Source: Actinomycetota bacterium (GTDB lineage Bacteria; Actinomycetota; Actinomycetes; Nanopelagicales; Nanopelagicaceae). From it: a DNA stretch of 12,562 nucleotides. The notes below the pieces were generated by a model that did no database searches, was not told the origin of the DNA, and was given only the letters and a program-made list of their open reading frames with translations. The stretch spans positions 1 through 12,562 of the forward strand of contig CANKCT010000009.1 of NCBI GenBank assembly GCA_947480465.1, in the 5' to 3' direction. The position numbers and the translations under genes are program-made. This document shows positions 1 to 6,182 of this stretch, piece by piece (positions within the stretch are counted from its first letter, which is position 1; each line of letters begins with the position of its first letter).

Positions 1-1
1 G

Positions 2-3000
2 CGTGCGCGCGGTGGAAAAGTTTCATTCACTCACATCATCGCCTATGCAATGATTAAAGCGGTTCGGGCGATGCCTGAGATGAATGCATTTTTTGGCGAA
101 ATAGATGGCAAACCAGCGATTGGTCACCCAGAACACATTAACTTGGGTATCGCAATCGATTTAGCTAAAGCCGATGGATCACGACAGTTATTAGTTCCAT
201 CTGTTAAAGGCTGCGAAGATATGGATTTTGCGCAGTTCTGGGGCGCTTATGAAGCAGTTATCAAGAAGGCACGAGGCGGAACGCTTACGGTTGAAGATTT
301 CGCTGGAACAACAATGTCTATTACTAATCCAGGCACGCTTGGCACAGTCCACTCGGTGCCACGTTTAGTACAGGGGCAAGGATTGATTCTTGGAGTCGGT
401 TCGCTGGATTACCCATCAGAGTTCCAAGGTGCAAGTGAAGAAACCTTAGCCCGCATGGCCATTAGCAAAGTTGTAACGCTCACCAGCACTTACGATCATC
501 GCGTAATTCAAGGTGCGCAATCAGGTGATTTCCTGCGTCGTATGAATGATTACCTTTTGGGTGCAGATGGTTTCTATGATGAAATTTTTGCTGCAGTTCG
601 CATTCCATACGAACCAATTCGTTGGGCGAAAGATTTTGAGTTTACAAAAGATGAGCAGATAAACAAGACCGCTCGCATACAACAGTTGATTCATGCCTAT
701 CGTACTTTTGGTCACTTAATGGCTGATGTGGATCCGCTTGAATATAAGCAGCGTTCGCACCCAGATTTGGATGTTGTTAACCACGGGCTGACTTTATGGG
801 ATCTTGATCGTGAATTTGCAACTGGTGGTTTTGGTGGATCACCATTCTTGCCACTGCGAAACATCCTAGGGATTTTGCGTGATTCATATTGCCGCACCGT
901 TGGCGTTGAGTATATGTATATTGAAAATCCAAAAGAGCGTCAGTGGATACAAACACATGTTGAAGCGACGCCAAATAAATTTGCCCCAGAAGAGCACCTA
1001 CGTATTTTACGTAAGCTCAATAGTGCAGAAGCTTTTGAAACTTTCTTGCAGACTAAATTTGTTGGACAGAAGCGTTTCTCACTTGAAGGTGGCGAATCTG
1101 TAATTCCATTGCTTGATGCAGTTTTATCAGGTGCTGCCGATCAAGGTTTAGACGAAGTCTGTATAGGAATGCCTCACCGAGGTCGCCTTAACGTGTTGGC
1201 AAACATTGCAGGTAAGTCACATGGTCAAATTTTCCAAGAGTTCCAAGGCCACTACGCTGAAAATCAGGTTCAAGGCTCTGGCGATGTTAAATACCACCTC
1301 GGAACCGAAGGTATTTTTACTTCGTTTTCTGGAGCCACTACCAAAATTTATTTAGCGGCTAACCCTTCTCACCTTGAAGCAGTAAACCCAGTACTTGAAG
1401 GTATTGTCAGAGCAAAACAGGACAAACTCAATGTAAAGAATGCTTACTCAGTACTGCCAATTTTGCTCCATGGCGATGCAGCATTTGCGGGGCAAGGTGT
1501 GAATGCCGAAGTCCTTCAGATGTCACAGTTAGCTGGATACCGCACCGGTGGCACAATCCACGTGATTGTCAATAACCAAGTTGGATTTACTACATCGCCA
1601 ATTTCATCTCGCACTGCAACATATGCGACAGATTTTGCAAAGATAATTCAAGCACCTGTATTCCATGTCAATGGTGATGATCCAGAGGCTTGTGTTCGAA
1701 TTGCGCGCTTAGCATTTGAGTATCGTCAAGAATTTAACAAAGATGTTGTGATTGACATGATTTGTTACCGCCGTCGCGGACACAATGAAGGCGACGAACC
1801 AAGTTTCACACAACCGCTTATGTACAAAATGATTGATGCGAAACGCTCGACGCGTACTTTGTACATTGAAGCCCTCATTGGCAAAGGTGATATTTCACCA
1901 ACTGAAGCCGAAGAAATTGCTCGGGATTATCAAACTCAATTGGAAGCCGTCTATGCCGCAGTCAATAATCTTGAAACCGAAACAGATCCAAACTTTAAAG
2001 TTCCAGTGCCTCCAGATGCACATCAGATCGTGACCTCTATTAGCGAAGAACTTGCACGAGAAATTGCTGCAACGCAATCAGCTATTCCTGAAGGTTTCAA
2101 TGTGCATCCAAAGTTATTGCCACAATTAGCCAAGCGCGTTGAATCTCTTAACGATGGTTCCATTGATTGGTCTACTGGCGAAATGCTGGCATTCGGTTCT
2201 CTCTTAAAGGAAGATCGACCAATTCGTTTGGCTGGCCAAGATGCACGCCGGGGTACATTTAGCAACCGCCACGCAGTGATTATTGATAAAGAAAACGGCA
2301 ATGAGTGGACACCATTGCGTGCCCTCAATAGCGATGATAACCATTTCTTTGTGATCGATTCATTGCTCAGTGAGTACGCAGCTATGGGATTTGAATATGG
2401 CTATAGCGTGGAGCGCGAAGATGCATTGGTGCTTTGGGAAGGTCAGTTTGGTGACTTCGCTAATGGTGCTCAAACAATTATCGATGAGTTCATCTCCTCT
2501 GCATTGCAGAAGTGGGGAGAGCGTTCATCATTAGTGCTTTTGCTCCCTCATGGATACGAAGGTCAAGGACCAGATCACTCTTCGGCACGCATTGAGCGCT
2601 ATTTACAGTTATGTGCCGAACAGAATATGACTGTCGCTCAACCATCTACTCCAGCCTCTTACTTCCACTTACTTCGTTGGCATGTTAAGAATCCAGCACG
2701 GCGCCCAATGATTGTCTTTACTCCAAAATCTATGTTGCGTTTGCGTGCAGCAGCTTCAGCTTTATCAGACTTTACAAGTGGACACTTCCGTCCAGTTATT
2801 TCTGATGACTCTGTACAAAACGCTTCACGAGTTATTTTCTGTTCTGGAAAGATTTATCATGATTTGGTCGCGGAACGTACAAAGTCAGGTGAAAATTCGA
2901 CTGCGATTGTGCGCGTTGAACTTCTCTTCCCACTTCCAATTGACGAAATGGTTGCTGAGGCAAATAAGAATCCAAACGCCAATTTATTGTGGGTTCAAGA

Positions 3001-3190
3001 TGAACCAGCTAACCAAGGCCCATGGTCATTCATTGCGCTTCGCACATCCGAACAGCACGGCGGTCATGGATTTGGTGATCGCGTTCTGCGCCGTATTTCT
3101 CGCCGCGCAACGGCGTCACCGGCTACTGGAAACCATCACTTGCATGAAGATGAGCAAAAAGCTTTAATGCTCGAGGCTTTTACGCGCTAA
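2..3190 (+). CDS. kgd: Multifunctional 2-oxoglutarate decarboxylase/dehydrogenase (fused E2-like + E1), 5' partial
   Basis: This is the actinobacterial fusion of an E2 succinyltransferase-like domain with a ThDP-dependent 2-oxoglutarate dehydrogenase E1, which feeds 2-oxoglutarate into the TCA cycle. The frame is open from base 2, so the ATG at base 50 is internal. 1062 residues are visible; by comparison with the roughly 1230-residue mycobacterial protein, about 170 N-terminal residues are missing. The fragment begins in the E2 domain (RGGKVSFTHIIAYA). It carries the acyltransferase motif YDHRVIQGA, with catalytic-type His at fragment residue 166. E1 follows: MPHRGRLNVLAN near 390, the ThDP/Mg site starting GDAAFAGQG at 491, and NNQVGFTT at 524. 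The C-terminus ends in the usual HHLHEDEQ-type tail, so the 3' end is intact. It converges on sodX with an 18-bp gap. The family call is near certain. Confidence 0.96.
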   Translation, partial: RARGGKVSFTHIIAYAMIKAVRAMPEMNAFFGEIDGKPAIGHPEHINLGIAIDLAKADGSRQLLVPSVKGCEDMDFAQFWGAYEAVIKKARGGTLTVEDFAGTTMSITNPGTLGTVHSVPRLVQGQGLILGVGSLDYPSEFQGASEETLARMAISKVVTLTSTYDHRVIQGAQSGDFLRRMNDYLLGADGFYDEIFAAVRIPYEPIRWAKDFEFTKDEQINKTARIQQLIHAYRTFGHLMADVDPLEYKQRSHPDLDVVNHGLTLWDLDREFATGGFGGSPFLPLRNILGILRDSYCRTVGVEYMYIENPKERQWIQTHVEATPNKFAPEEHLRILRKLNSAEAFETFLQTKFVGQKRFSLEGGESVIPLLDAVLSGAADQGLDEVCIGMPHRGRLNVLANIAGKSHGQIFQEFQGHYAENQVQGSGDVKYHLGTEGIFTSFSGATTKIYLAANPSHLEAVNPVLEGIVRAKQDKLNVKNAYSVLPILLHGDAAFAGQGVNAEVLQMSQLAGYRTGGTIHVIVNNQVGFTTSPISSRTATYATDFAKIIQAPVFHVNGDDPEACVRIARLAFEYRQEFNKDVVIDMICYRRRGHNEGDEPSFTQPLMYKMIDAKRSTRTLYIEALIGKGDISPTEAEEIARDYQTQLEAVYAAVNNLETETDPNFKVPVPPDAHQIVTSISEELAREIAATQSAIPEGFNVHPKLLPQLAKRVESLNDGSIDWSTGEMLAFGSLLKEDRPIRLAGQDARRGTFSNRHAVIIDKENGNEWTPLRALNSDDNHFFVIDSLLSEYAAMGFEYGYSVEREDALVLWEGQFGDFANGAQTIIDEFISSALQKWGERSSLVLLLPHGYEGQGPDHSSARIERYLQLCAEQNMTVAQPSTPASYFHLLRWHVKNPARRPMIVFTPKSMLRLRAAASALSDFTSGHFRPVISDDSVQNASRVIFCSGKIYHDLVAERTKSGENSTAIVRVELLFPLPIDEMVAEANKNPNANLLWVQDEPANQGPWSFIALRTSEQHGGHGFGDRVLRRISRRATASPATGNHHLHEDEQKALMLEAFTR

Positions 3191-3208
3191 CTGCAATTAT
3201 GGGCTTGT

Positions 3209-3544
3209 TTATTGCCCTTTTCGGTAGCGAAACAAAACTCGACCGACAATTTCATTGGGCATAATCCATCCCCACGTTCTTGAATCAGTACTGTCGCTGT
3301 TATCACCCTCAACCCAATAGTTTCCACCATGAGATTTTTGAACTCGTTTAATCATAAAGATTCCTGGGCGTTGTTCACGTTCGATCACTGCGATACTCCC
3401 AAGCGGGATTCGATTAGGTGATTCCTTCATCCAAAGGATAAGCAATCGATCCCCATGGTGATAAGTGGGGGCCATAGATTCACCGTCAACCTTGACTATG
3501 CCAAATTTGCCCACGGGCGGTAGTCTGTCACTTGTTCGACGCAC
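3209..3544 (-). CDS. sodX: Putative nickel-type superoxide dismutase maturation protease (S26 signal-peptidase-like)
   Basis: This is a small S26-family serine protease of the kind paired with Ni-SOD, thought to remove the SodN leader so that the new N-terminal His can bind nickel. With the chosen start (111 aa) it shows the nucleophile motif GESMAPT (Ser23), the general-base Lys in MIKRV (Lys66) and the box E motif GDNSDSTDSR at 80-89. No N-terminal membrane anchor is visible, unlike housekeeping signal peptidase I, which fits a cytosolic processing role. The start is uncertain. The open frame continues upstream to a TTG at 3640, inside sodN on the other strand, but residues before Arg-Arg-Thr do not resemble the family. 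I prefer the GTG at 3544; a GTG at 3514 is the alternative. Neither has a good Shine-Dalgarno. It lies head to head with sodN across 27 bp. Confidence 0.85.
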   Translation of the reverse strand: MRRTSDRLPPVGKFGIVKVDGESMAPTYHHGDRLLILWMKESPNRIPLGSIAVIEREQRPGIFMIKRVQKSHGGNYWVEGDNSDSTDSRTWGWIMPNEIVGRVLFRYRKGQ

Positions 3545-3557
3545 TCGCGATATTTTT

Positions 3558-3563
3558 AGGGAG
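3558..3563 (+). promoter_or_regulatory. Ribosome binding site of sodN
   Basis: AGGGAG lies 8 nt before the ATG at 3572. It fixes the sodN start and implies a transcript with a real 5' leader rather than a leaderless one. The site sits inside the 27-bp gap between the two divergent genes, so the sodN promoter must lie mostly within the sodX coding sequence. I found no convincing -35/-10 pair there. Confidence 0.7.
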
Positions 3564-3571
3564 AGAAATCC

Positions 3572-3961
3572 ATGTTTGCACCAAAAACTACAGTTTACGC
3601 ACACTGCGATCTTCCATGTGGAGTTTACGATCCGGCTCAAGCAAAAATTGAGGCCTTATCTGTAAAAGCTTGCATGGAAAAATACGCCGCAAATACAGAT
3701 GCTGATTTTCGTTCACGCTCAGTTGCAATTAAAGAAGAGCGTTCACATCAAGTCAAAGAGCACCTCTGGGTCCTTTGGACCGATTATTTCAAAGCCCCAC
3801 ATTTTGAAGCCTATCCACAACTGCACTCACTCTTTAACGAGGCGACAAAGCTTGCTGGTGCCGCTGGTACAAAGGGAACACAAGATGTTGCAGTTGCCGA
3901 TAAATTGATTTCAAAGATTGATGAAATTGCAGAGATTTTCTGGGCAACCAAGAAGGCTTAA
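3572..3961 (+). CDS. sodN: Nickel superoxide dismutase
   Basis: This cytosolic homohexameric Ni-SOD (129 aa precursor) dismutates superoxide to oxygen and hydrogen peroxide. The precursor has a 10-residue leader (MFAPKTTVYA) before the nickel-hook motif HCDLPCGVYDP. After cleavage these become His1, Cys2, Cys6 and Tyr9, which supply the N-terminal amine, imidazole and thiolate ligands and the active-site Tyr known for the family. The rest matches Streptomyces SodN in length and landmarks: an IEALSVKAC-type helix, IKEERSHQVKEH, a WTDYFKAPHFEAYP segment and the terminal FWATKKA. The leader is slightly shorter than the 14 residues of Streptomyces SodN. The start is supported by AGGGAG 8 nt upstream. 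The adjacent divergent sodX supplies the presumed processing protease. Nickel uptake genes are not in the window. Confidence 0.97.
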   Translation: MFAPKTTVYAHCDLPCGVYDPAQAKIEALSVKACMEKYAANTDADFRSRSVAIKEERSHQVKEHLWVLWTDYFKAPHFEAYPQLHSLFNEATKLAGAAGTKGTQDVAVADKLISKIDEIAEIFWATKKA

Positions 3962-3985
3962 TTAAAGATTTAACTAGTTACATAA

Positions 3986-4390
3986 TTAACTGATTAAAGA
4001 TTGAGCGGCAGTGCGTGCGAGGAAAGATACTCGCTCTACTGTCGCTCTTTTTATCATTGCGGCAGCAACTTGACGCTCACCCTCATAAACTTCGCATTCA
4101 AAGGTCAGTTCTCGATTAAAGACTTCAATACACCTTGAGGTCGCTCGCAGCTCTGCCCCGATTTCAGCTGGACTCAATGCCAGAGTCTCTATACTTATTG
4201 AAATAGTTGTTTCTCCCGGTTCAAGATGCTCATCAAGAGAAATTACAGCGGCATGCTCCATAAGATTAATCAGATGAGATTGCGCAACAATTGGTAAATC
4301 TCCAACTCCCATTGCCACGCAAGTATCACCCGGCCTCACCGTCATTATTGAGAAACCAACTACTCCAATTACATCGTCAGCTGAATTCAC
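3986..4390 (-). CDS. Hotdog-fold thioesterase-like protein (FlK-like), last gene of the sigR unit
   Basis: This 134-aa protein has the single-hotdog layout of the FlK-like thioesterase family common in actinobacteria. GVGDLPIVAQ (28-37) leads into the long helix SHLINLMEHAAV (38-49), which carries the conserved acidic residue Glu45, followed by beta strands and the segment RATVERVSFL near the C-terminus. By my alignment from memory, relatives have an Asp-His-Leu motif where this protein reads Glu68-Thr69-Leu70, so the family His appears replaced by Thr and the usual catalytic mechanism may be altered. The substrate is unknown. The start is GTG at 4390, three bases after the rsrA stop; it gives the N-terminal length usual for the family, while the internal ATG at residue 16 would remove the first strand. 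The spacing implies co-transcription with rsrA. It converges on sodN with a 24-bp AT-rich gap. Confidence 0.75.
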   Translation of the reverse strand: MNSADDVIGVVGFSIMTVRPGDTCVAMGVGDLPIVAQSHLINLMEHAAVISLDEHLEPGETTISISIETLALSPAEIGAELRATSRCIEVFNRELTFECEVYEGERQVAAAMIKRATVERVSFLARTAAQSLIS

Positions 4391-4393
4391 GGC

Positions 4394-4804
4394 TTACTTG
4401 TTACTTTCATCAGTAGGATCACTCAGAAATCGAATCTCTTCCGTGTGCTCGATAGTAAATTCACGGTGTTCAACATTTCCAAACTCATCAATTTCTATCG
4501 AAATTTCAGTCATTGTAAATTCAGTGGTTACTTCGGTCATAAAGCTACCAGCCATTTGGGCGTGAATTTGTTGATAAATAGAGTCATGCAAATCTTCTGG
4601 GGCAGTTTCACAACAAGTTCGTTGTAATGCATCCTGAATCAAACTGTGCATTCTTCTTTCATGTGCGAGCTCTGCAGCGCAGTTTGGGCAGCTCAGCAAA
4701 TGTATTTCAATAGTTTGAACCATTGGCGCATCGGTATCTCCCTCAAGCAAGAGTACGAAGGAGTTAAGAATTTGACTACATGGAGTCAACTGATGTGGAC
4801 TCAT
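4394..4804 (-). CDS. rsrA: Zinc-binding redox-sensing anti-sigma factor (RsrA family) with an acidic C-terminal extension
   Basis: This is the anti-sigma factor of the ZAS family that holds SigR inactive and releases it when its thiols are oxidised. The 136-aa protein has the diagnostic zinc motif HLLSCPNC, giving His35, Cys39 and Cys42. It also has Cys9, matching the redox-active N-terminal Cys of Streptomyces RsrA, and the Cys64-Cys65 pair followed by an APEDL segment like the RsrA PGDLR. All landmark cysteines are therefore retained. Streptomyces RsrA is about 105 aa. Here roughly 50 extra residues (about 85-136) follow, very rich in Thr and Glu (for example [19 protein letters not shown]), with alternating polar/hydrophobic spacing that suggests beta strands. 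The ATG overlaps the sigR stop as ATGA and has an ideal ribosome binding site inside sigR, implying coupled, roughly equal synthesis. Confidence 0.92.
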   Translation of the reverse strand: MSPHQLTPCSQILNSFVLLLEGDTDAPMVQTIEIHLLSCPNCAAELAHERRMHSLIQDALQRTCCETAPEDLHDSIYQQIHAQMAGSFMTEVTTEFTMTEISIEIDEFGNVEHREFTIEHTEEIRFLSDPTDESNK

Positions 4805-5409
4805 GGAGTTTCCTCCTTAGGTGCCTTGACCGAGTAACCAAGATCTTTTGCATACTCAGTTAACCGCTCTCGAAGCTGTTTTCTTCCACGATGTAAGCGC
4901 GACATAATGGTTCCAGCGGGAACGCCAACAATTTCAGCTATCTCTTTATAGGAAAAGCCTTCAACATCGGCTAGATAAACCGCAATTCGGAACTCTTCAG
5001 GAATCTCGTTAAGTGCACGTTTTATATCGCTATCAGGCAGGTTTTCTAGCGCTTCAACTTCAGCTGATTTACCAAGATTGCTTGAGTGCGAAGCAGCATC
5101 GGCTAATTGCCAATCTTCAATCTCCCCACCTGATATCTGTGGACGACGTTGATCTTTGCGGTATGTATTGATAAATGTTGTGGTCAAAATTCGATACAAC
5201 CAAGCTTTCAAATTCGTGCCAGGTTCAAACTGATGAAAGGATGCAAATGCTTTTAAATAAGTATCTTGGACTAAATCTTTAGCATCATGTGGATTTTTTG
5301 TATATCGCAATGCTGCAGCGTAAAGCTGGTTAGTGAAGACGAGGGCATCACGTTCAAAGCGGACAGCACGATCCGCTGGACTCTCTTTTACTAAATCTGT
5401 CGAAGTCAT
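4801..5409 (-). CDS. sigR: ECF RNA polymerase sigma factor SigR (thiol-oxidative stress)
   Basis: This is a group IV (ECF) sigma factor controlling the disulfide/thiol stress regulon in actinobacteria (thioredoxin, mycothiol and protein quality-control genes in studied relatives). The 202-aa protein matches Streptomyces SigR almost end to end. Region 2 runs from FERDALVF (18-25) through [17 protein letters not shown] and [12 protein letters not shown]. The linker contains the characteristic EIEDWQLA and [10 protein letters not shown]. Region 4 contains [17 protein letters not shown], then the helix-turn-helix [20 protein letters not shown]. The start is ATG at 5409. An in-frame TAG at 5422-5424 rules out a contiguous N-terminally extended isoform like Streptomyces SigR prime. 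No good Shine-Dalgarno precedes it. The SRAP gene ends 18 bp upstream on the same strand and rsrA overlaps downstream. I found no GGAAT-N18/19-GTT autoregulatory promoter just upstream. Confidence 0.96.
   Translation of the reverse strand: MTSTDLVKESPADRAVRFERDALVFTNQLYAAALRYTKNPHDAKDLVQDTYLKAFASFHQFEPGTNLKAWLYRILTTTFINTYRKDQRRPQISGGEIEDWQLADAASHSSNLGKSAEVEALENLPDSDIKRALNEIPEEFRIAVYLADVEGFSYKEIAEIVGVPAGTIMSRLHRGRKQLRERLTEYAKDLGYSVKAPKEETP
4812..4818 (-). promoter_or_regulatory. Strong ribosome binding site of rsrA inside the end of sigR
   Basis: On the minus strand AAGGAGG lies 7 nt before the rsrA ATG. It is the best Shine-Dalgarno match seen in the window. Together with the 4-base stop/start overlap it indicates efficient re-initiation after sigR, which would keep anti-sigma at least level with sigma. 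Confidence 0.8.
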
Positions 5410-5427
5410 CGCAGCAAAAGGCTATCG

Positions 5428-6159
5428 CTAAAAGAGGGTTTCTGGCTCGCCAACTTCAACTCGTGCCGTTAACTTTTGTGAATTATTTGCGACAGTGTTG
5501 ACGGCTCTAGACACCGGATGTGCCACCACAAATGAATCTGGGGATTGCACGTGCATAAGAGATTTCAAACTTTCAACATCCGAGTTCTCTGGACTTAGCC
5601 ACTGGTCCCACCGTTCACGTGGCATGAAAACAGGCATCCGACTATGGATCTCTGCCAATTCTCCCTGTGCTTCTTGGGTAATAATTGCTGCAGTTTCAAT
5701 CATGGATCCATTCGGTGCGCTCCAGCGACTCCAAATTCCAGCAATGGGAAGTTGTCCTCCATTTTTAGCAGAAATGTAGAATGGCTGTTTGGGGGAGTAT
5801 TTACCCATTGCGGTTGCCCATTCGTAATATCCCTCTGCCGGAATCAAACATCGAGTCGACTTAAAGGCCGCTCTAAAAGTTGGCTTCTCATGGATAGATT
5901 CACTTCGTGCATTGATTGCACGTGACTGTGATGCTCTTGCCTCATTGAAATCAGTGAGCCAGGGTCCAATCAATCCCCACGACACTGTTGTTAGGGCGCT
6001 TTTCTTGTGGTTTTCAGAATCAGCGCGAACAATATAAATGGGGTTCGTAGGTGCGATATTCCAACTCAGTGGCAGGGATTCGGCCGGTGAGCTACCGGTA
6101 ACCTCAAACTGCTCCATGAGTTCGCGCATATCGGCGGACTGCGCATATCTGCCACACAT
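5428..6159 (-). CDS. SRAP-domain protein (HMCES/YedK family), abasic-site DNA-protein crosslinker
   Basis: SRAP proteins use the N-terminal Cys, exposed after Met removal, to form a stable thiazolidine crosslink with abasic sites in single-stranded DNA, shielding them during replication. The start was set at 6159 so that the protein begins Met-Cys-Gly-Arg-Tyr, as the chemistry requires; the frame extends 23 codons upstream, but that would bury Cys2 and run into aroA. The 243-aa protein has Cys2, Asn83 in AINARSE, Glu113 in GYYEW and His172 in IHSRMP, covering all catalytic positions known for YedK/HMCES. WGLIGPW and GIWSRW are further family landmarks. The order SRAP-aroA-rsgA next to a SigR-type sigma factor recalls the mycobacterial locus. 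It is the likely first gene of the sigR-rsrA unit, and no Shine-Dalgarno is seen, so translation may be leaderless. Confidence 0.93.
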   Translation of the reverse strand: MCGRYAQSADMRELMEQFEVTGSSPAESLPLSWNIAPTNPIYIVRADSENHKKSALTTVSWGLIGPWLTDFNEARASQSRAINARSESIHEKPTFRAAFKSTRCLIPAEGYYEWATAMGKYSPKQPFYISAKNGGQLPIAGIWSRWSAPNGSMIETAAIITQEAQGELAEIHSRMPVFMPRERWDQWLSPENSDVESLKSLMHVQSPDSFVVAHPVSRAVNTVANNSQKLTARVEVGEPETLF

Positions 6160-6166
6160 ATGGAAA

Positions 6167-6172
6167 AGGATA
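6167..6172 (-). promoter_or_regulatory. Candidate -10 box for the SRAP-sigR-rsrA unit
   Basis: On the minus strand TATCCT fits the actinobacterial TANNNT -10 pattern and ends 7 nt before the SRAP ATG, the spacing expected if transcription starts at or next to the start codon. There is no ribosome binding site in front of that ATG, which fits a leaderless message. No clear -35 was found. It overlaps the opposing -10-like box by two bases. Confidence 0.45.
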
Positions 6173-6176
6173 GACT
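6171..6176 (+). promoter_or_regulatory. Candidate -10 box for the aroA-rsgA-hisN-copA unit
   Basis: TAGACT fits TANNNT and occupies -12 to -7 relative to the aroA ATG at 6183, exactly right for a leaderless transcript. An alternative reading is that AAGGA at 6166-6170 is a ribosome binding site, although 12 nt is a long spacing and the promoter would then lie inside the SRAP gene. No convincing -35 hexamer was seen 17 bp upstream. Confidence 0.42.
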
Positions 6177-6182
6177 TAAGCA

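Noticed and set aside
50..52. ATG at base 50 as the true start of kgd.
   Set aside because: The frame is open to the window edge, and residues encoded before it (RGGKVSFTHIIAYA) match the conserved Kgd E2 domain.
3201..3221. GGGC / GCCC arms followed by TTTT between kgd and sodX, as a possible terminator.
   Set aside because: Only four base pairs with a 9-nt loop, and the arms overlap the sodX coding end. Too weak to call.
3551..3556. TATTTT as the sodN -10 box.
   Set aside because: A start about 7 nt downstream would fall at or within the AGGGAG ribosome binding site and leave only about 10 nt of leader; no -35 is seen at suitable spacing.
3545..3640. Longer sodX starting from TTG at 3640.
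   Set aside because: The extra 32 residues lie antisense to sodN, do not resemble SodX N-termini, and need a TTG start without a ribosome binding site.
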